The position numbers and the translations under genes are program-made. The notes beneath the pieces are model-generated. The model had not been told where the DNA came from. It saw nothing but the letters and a program-made list of their open reading frames with translations, and ran no database searches. Shown here one piece after another: positions 57,645-64,000 of a DNA stretch of 64,000 nt (within the stretch, counting starts at the first letter, position 1; each line of letters starts with the position of its first letter). This DNA comes from Selaginella tamariscina (Eukaryota; Streptophyta; Lycopodiopsida; Selaginellales; Selaginellaceae): the NCBI GenBank assembly GCA_003024785.1, contig PUQB01000727.1:47638-111637 (forward strand). The letters are read 5' to 3'.

Positions 57645-58794
57645 CAAAGCTAATATACCTCTGTGTGACCAGGTGTGTGGATGATATCGACATCAGGGCC
57701 TATGAAATCCCATGGACCATTTCCTTCCAGTTTGATCTCCACGTCCAAAGTATGCTCTTCTATCTAAACAGTTTGCCATGTGAGACAGGGACCTTCGAAG
57801 TTGGAAGTTAAGAGCAATATACCTCCTCTGTATGCAATATACGCTCACACTGGAACCTCTGGTGCCATTTTTTATGGTCAGCTACGTCATCCCTGTTAGG
57901 CCACAGATAAATGTAAGCATCCGTAAACACACACAGAGGTAAAAGAGAAGACTTCACTTGTGGCTAAGAAACATGTAACGGACTCCTCCCATGCGCTCAA
58001 TCTCCTTAGCAAGCACCTCTGTGAATTTTGGGCTGTTTAAACAGAAGGTTAGCACACACACACAAACCACACACAGACACACACCTGTCAATTAGAATGT
58101 TGCCATCAGGACGGACAAGGAGGTACGGTGTTCCACCAAAGGACTTGTCAGAATGATAGCCACAGTGATACACACCCTGTGGAAACACAATATATAACAA
58201 AATCAAGATTACGGTTATCCACTTACTGGCGCTGTTTGTTCATCAATAGGAAGAGGGAAAGTCTTCTGTATCTGCTTGATATCTGCTGGTGGCTTCTCAG
58301 TGTGTATGGAAGCAGTGGGACAAGCTAGTAAGGCCTGCATAAATACACAATCATATAATGAGTTTCTTACATAAACAAAGTATGATACCTGTAGAGCTGC
58401 TACTCTCTCCTCGGAAGAGGAAGGCTGGCGGTGCACAGCAGATTTGTCATCCATGCGACTGAATGTGCTCTGTAACATGTACGACTTCCATGTTAAATAG
58501 AGGAGAAGAAGAAACTAATCGGAGGAAGAAGCTTACGGGTGCCATCCATCTGCAAGTGTCACAGTCTATACAGGTATGATCTGCAACAAAGAAAGTTAGC
58601 TATGTGCTTCCATGTGTATGGTTTAAACATACCGACGTAGACTTCACCGGGAACATTCTGTGGTCGAGGGAACGAGGGGAAGAGGCAGATTTTTGCGTGG
58701 CGATTGCTTTGACAACAAGATTCCTACGAACCCTACAAGGGGATGAGCATGGCGTTATTCCCTGGAAGAACAAACTTGGCACGGCCATGGACAT
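57199..58794 (-). CDS. Metallo-beta-lactamase-fold protein with N-terminal Cys cluster
   Basis: Probable chloroplast hydrolase of the MBL superfamily; the substrate is unknown. About nine exons on the minus strand. Exon 1 begins at 58794 ([20 protein letters not shown]) with a transit-like peptide. The exon 58537-58580 holds CIDCDTCRW, a Cys triad like a ferredoxin remnant. Then come [36 protein letters not shown] (metal site SHxDDVADH), HTPGHTEGH (second metal site), a [11 protein letters not shown]-type strand and a final exon with [14 protein letters not shown], ending at 57199. One-base frame changes occur at the end of exon 1 and in the last exon. A (GT)n run lies in the intron near 57609. 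Confidence 0.82.
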
Positions 58795-58935
58795 ATCTAT
58801 CGATGTTCTTCAATCTTGTGCGTGAGTAGGTTAATTTATATGACATGACGACAAGTGTGCAGTTACGTAGCACGCAAGTTTCCTTGAGAAATTACAGAGG
58901 GGAAAATTGTGCTTGAACAACGATGTCGGGTCAGA

Positions 58936-60327
<1,392 letters not shown>

Positions 60328-60502
60328 AAACCCCCACTTTTGTGTGTCGATGCTGGATTACAACAGAGAACCTACCACAGGAAACCGAAACCTCGAAGAA
60401 TGTTTGTTTTTAGCCATCACTTCGGCAGGATTATACAACAATTAGTTTACACTCGTGGGACTTATTCAAAGTTGGGTTTAGGGTTCTTGTTGAGCGCATG
60501 CA
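60328..60502. promoter_or_regulatory. Bidirectional promoter of TyrRS and IPMS, with telo-box
   Basis: The 175-base gap separates the two divergent starts. GGGTTTAGGGTTC at about 60474-60486 is a telo-box 16 bases before the IPMS start codon. Confidence 0.5.
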
Positions 60503-63271
60503 ATGGCGGCGGCGACGGCGGCAATTGATCCAGGCTCGCAGGTCAGTCTGTTTCTGGATCGCAATCGGATACCAGTAGCAGGCAAGTGTTTGATTAGAAC
60601 AGTGATTGGAGCACCCGCACCCAAATGCAGAGTGCTCGCTTGCGCTTCAGCGGCCCGGAAAAGACCAGTATACATTCCCAACAGGATCGATGATCCCAAG
60701 TACGTGAGGATCTTTGACACCACACTGCGAGATGGCGAGCAATCCCCAGGTGCAACTCTGACGAGCAAGGAGAAGCTAGATATTGCAAAGCAGCTTGCGA
60801 AGCTGGGCGTGGACATCATCGAAGCGGGTTTCCCTATTGCTTCCCCCGATGATCTCCACGCCGTCAAAGCTATTGCGATGGACGTGGGTAACAGGGTGGA
60901 TGATGATGGATACGTTCCTGTCATCTGCGGCCTCTCCAGGTAAAAAAAAATTTCATCACGGGAATATGGAGACACAGGTATATTATACATGAATATGTAT
61001 GTATGTTTTGTAGGTGCAGCAAGGTGGATATTACGGCAGCGTGGGATGCTGTGAGGCATGCACTCAGGCCACGGATACACACTTTCATTGCCACCAGTGA
61101 TATTCACATGAAACACAAGCTTCGAAAATCTCCAGATCAAGTTGTGCAGATTGCCACGGAAATGGTCTCCTATGCTCGAAGCCTTGGTTGTGAAGACATA
61201 GAGTTCAGTCCTGAGGACGCTGGAAGGTTCTTATATATACACATCTATACATACACGCTGTATATATACGATGCTGAATGGTTTTTACCAAGCAGATCGG
61301 ATCCCGAGTTTCTATATAGAATACTGGCGGAAGTTATCAAGGCAGGAGCGACGACTTTGAACATTCCAGACACTGTCGGATACACTTTACCTTCTGAGTT
61401 TGGCCGTCTGATTGCAGACATCAAGGCAAACACTGTTGGCATCGAGAACGTGATTGTCTCTACCCATTGCCAAAATGATCTCGGCCTCGCGACAGCCAAC
61501 ACTATAGCGGTAAGTATAGGCTTGCATGCGTGTATGCCGCTATGTATAGATTAACACATAATATAGCCGTAGCTTTTCTAATATATTAGACAGGGTGCGG
61601 ATGCAGGTGCCAGGCAGCTAGAGGTGACCATCAATGGCATAGGGGAGAGGGCTGGAAATGCTTCCTTGGAAGAGGTCATTAACTTATACTTACATTTATT
61701 ATGTAAGTATCCGAAACTAATTTGATTTGTTTAGGTTGTGATGGCAATCAGATGTCGTGGAGACGAGCAGTTAGGCCGATTATACACAGGCATACGGCCT
61801 AAGCACATTGCTGTTGCGAGCCGCATGGTAACAACGCACACACCACACACGCACACACACACACAGGGGAGGGGTCTCTTATGAATCATGTAACAGGTAT
61901 CCGAGTATACAGGAATGATTGTCCAACCTCATAAGGCAATTGTAGGAGCAAATGCATTTGCTCATGAAAGTGGGATTCATCAGGTAAACTATAGCGAAGT
62001 TATTTAGCTATACTTCTAGTGTGTAAGGATCTATACGAACTTAGACATAAGTATACATAATACATATATACCGTTGTATACAGAATGTACACGTACACAT
62101 GATAACACACACACACACACACACACAGATATATATATATATTATATATATATATATTGCAGGACGGAATGCTGAAGTTCAAGGGCACCTACGAGATCCT
62201 TTCTCCGGAAGACATTGGACTAGTTCGTGCTGACGAAGCCGGTATTGTCCTTGGTAAACACAGGTAACTTCTATATGTACACACATAAAGTAAAAGCGTT
62301 GCATTTACTTTATGCGCTTTTCAGTGGTCGGCATGCATTGAAGACTCGGTTAGCACAGGTATGGAACTAACCTTTTCATCTCCATGCGTAAACATATGCA
62401 TAGATATATGTACTTATTTGGGAATCAACAGCTTGGCTACGAGCTCGATGCAAAGGAATTGGACGATGTATTTAAACGTTTCAAAGTTGTTGCAGACAAG
62501 AAAAAGGTTCGTAAGAATTAAGTAATATACATATATTTATATATACACACAGGACATGCAACACGTTGTGGTAGAGCTTGTGTTCTGATTAACTTATCTT
62601 GAAGTCTTTATCGGATGTTGATCTGGAAGCACTCGTATCAGATGAGGTTTTTTCAACCAGAGGTTGTGTGGTCGCTTGTGGACCTCCAGGTCTGAAATAC
62701 TTGTGTGTGTGTGTGGATACGGTTTGATATTTTAGCTTACCAGGTAGTATGTGGAACACTGGGATTATCTACAGCAACAGTTAAGCTATCTGGTCCAGAT
62801 GGTTTACAACCTGTTGGTACTTCCGTTGGAACAGGTCCTGTTGATGCTGCTTACAAGGCCGTTGATTCCATTGTCAAGGTAACACAGACACTGCACGCAC
62901 TCGCACTCCATTCAGCGTTATGGTTTTATGCAGATTCCAGTGACTCTTTTGGAGTATTCCATGACTGCTGTGACTGAAGGAATAGATGCCATTGCCAACA
63001 CGAGAGTTGTGATACGTGCTAATAGCTCGGACACGTCTCCTCCAGTCACTCATGCTCAGAATGACACGCCTGTTCAAAGATCTTTCAGGTGCTTTTTAAC
63101 GAGTATATCCGTATGTATGTAATATGGGGCTTTTCCAGTGGTTCTGGGGCATCCGATGACGTGGCTGTATCGAGTGTGCGGGCATATGTAAGTGCGCTGA
63201 ATAAGCTGATTGGCTTCACGGCCGGATCAAGAGGGGCAGCTAACATGGTTGCATCGTCGTCCCAAGTTTAA
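60503..63271 (+). CDS. IPMS: 2-isopropylmalate synthase
   Basis: First committed enzyme of leucine synthesis in the chloroplast: acetyl-CoA plus 2-oxoisovalerate. The transit peptide covers about residues 1-45. Thirteen exons: 60503-60939, 61014-61226, 61296-61509, 61594-61675, 61735-61827, 61897-61983, 62163-62263, 62325-62358, 62432-62506, 62605-62689, 62744-62878, 62934-63088 and 63139-63271. The catalytic motifs are [50 protein letters not shown] and HESGIHQDGMLK. The C-terminal LeuA regulatory domain, the site of leucine feedback, is present ([15 protein letters not shown] to YVSALNKLI). Exon 10 carries one extra T in a T run, which shifts the frame before VVWSLVDLQ. The rest is in frame. 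Confidence 0.92.
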
Positions 63272-63475
63272 TCAAATACAAGCAATATACTTAAGAAGTT
63301 GTAATACATGTTGTGATGCTTTATGCAGAGGACTAATATACACTTCTATAAAATATATGTTATGATCCACATACATACGGAAACTTATGAACTATATATA
63401 TCCTTAGGAAATAGCTTCGATGAATATGTTACGCATTATTTTCCGTTATTTACTTAGGTACACAAAGTAGAAATG
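63272..63475. terminator. Shared 3' region of convergent IPMS and V-ATPase genes
   Basis: Only about 200 bases lie between the two stop codons. The region is A+T-rich and must carry both polyadenylation signals. No clear AATAAA can be fixed to either gene. Confidence 0.35.
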
Positions 63476-64000
63476 CTAACCAGCCAGGTTCAAAGTAAAT
63501 GATACATAAGGATGAGCTTCAACCTCGCCTCCCATTACACCAACAATTCCACTATCGTCGTCTGTCTTCCAATACCCACTGCAAAAGATATCTCACTCAT
63601 ATGTATAGGTGTAACACACACACTACACGTGCGCGCAACACATTTTTTTCAAACTACCTGTTAGAAGCATTACACAGTCCTTCGAGCATCTTGCGAACCT
63701 TCTTCTCATTCTTTTGTGAAGGAGCTGTACAGCAGCCTGCAAAACATTCATGAAAATATTATCATAAGATGTATTCAATAAAACTATTACAGACCAAAAA
63801 TCTTGGAGGGAGACCATATCTCAAAATGCTTTCCGCAAACAGCCGGATAGCACAAATTGCATCCATTTGCTGAAAACACCTGCAAGAGTATCTGTGAGAG
63901 AGAGGGGAGGAGGGAGTGGGAGGGAGCACCTCTCCATAGCTAGCAGCACACCATTGCTGCAAGGAGCTTCGCAAGCTATCCAGTTCGTGAACCAGTTGTC
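63476..64000 (-). CDS. VHA-C: V-type proton ATPase subunit C, 3' end (partial)
   Basis: Stalk subunit that links the V1 and Vo sectors and regulates assembly of the vacuolar proton pump (Arabidopsis DET3). Only the last exons are in the window: 63930-64000 (LVHELDSLRSSLQQWCAASY), 63795-63879 (AIRLFAESILRYGLPPRF), 63658-63736 (KNEKKVRKMLEGLCNASNR) and 63476-63578 (YWKTDDDSGIVGVMGGEVEA then HPYVSFTLNLAG, stop). The gene continues beyond the right edge. One-base frame changes are seen near 63860 and 63725. The last intron contains ACACAC and CGCGCA runs. Confidence 0.88.

Overview
The window is nuclear DNA of a land plant, most likely a lycophyte such as Selaginella. The gene families are plant-specific or plant-like: ethylene-response EIN3/EIL, phospholipase SGR2, PSPG-type UDP-glycosyltransferases, PPR editing-type proteins, Leu-pathway IPMS and V-ATPase subunit C. 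The PPR genes are intronless and rich in 31-residue repeats. Most other genes are cut into many short exons by introns of roughly 40 to 250 bases that are packed with (GT)n, (GA)n and (AT)n microsatellites. The species assignment is inference.

Layout. 1-1960: remains of LTR retrotransposons. 1962-5049: copy A of a duplicated block holding a UDP-glycosyltransferase and the front part of a PPR gene. 5050-11060: a decayed Ty3/gypsy chromovirus with a recognisable 5' LTR. 12754-15449: a PPR gene (minus). 16624-18309: glycerophosphodiester phosphodiesterase (minus). 18647-24461: two RluA-type pseudouridine synthase paralogues, head to head. 25286-25750: a small unidentified three-exon gene (minus). 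26519-29200: SAL1/HAL2-type bisphosphate nucleotidase. 31059-33945 (minus): F-box protein, MED21 and an unidentified gene. 34329-36235: PPR pseudogene, followed by a tRNA-Leu(CAG)-like gene at 36255-36333. 36429-41560: SGR2 (minus). 41752-46440: copy B of the duplicated block with a longer PPR gene. 46515-48908: intact 797-residue PPR protein. 49049-52827: a predicted membrane protein, a DUF2358-SOUL haem-binding protein and a DnaJ-type zinc-finger protein. 54677-56710: EIN3-like factor. 57199-60327 (minus): metallo-beta-lactamase-fold protein and organellar tyrosyl-tRNA synthetase. 60503-63271: IPMS. 63476-64000 (minus): 3' end of V-ATPase subunit C.

Several genes act in organelle RNA or chloroplast metabolism: PPR proteins, pseudouridine synthases, TyrRS, SAL1, SOUL protein and IPMS. 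Three divergent gene pairs have starts within about 200 bases of each other. Telo-box motifs sit at several of the promoters, and one identical 15-mer is shared by two of them.

A feature of the whole window is that many well-conserved genes are broken by single-base indels, often in homopolymers, while MED21, the SOUL protein, EIN3-like and one PPR gene read through cleanly. The two copies of the duplicated block are broken at different places. This looks like residual sequencing error at least as much as pseudogene decay. I found no clearly new biological system. The best candidates for follow-up are the head-to-head pseudouridine synthase pair, the shared promoter 15-mer, the small three-exon gene, the near-perfect foldback at 12362 and the precise retroelement insertion next to the duplicated block.
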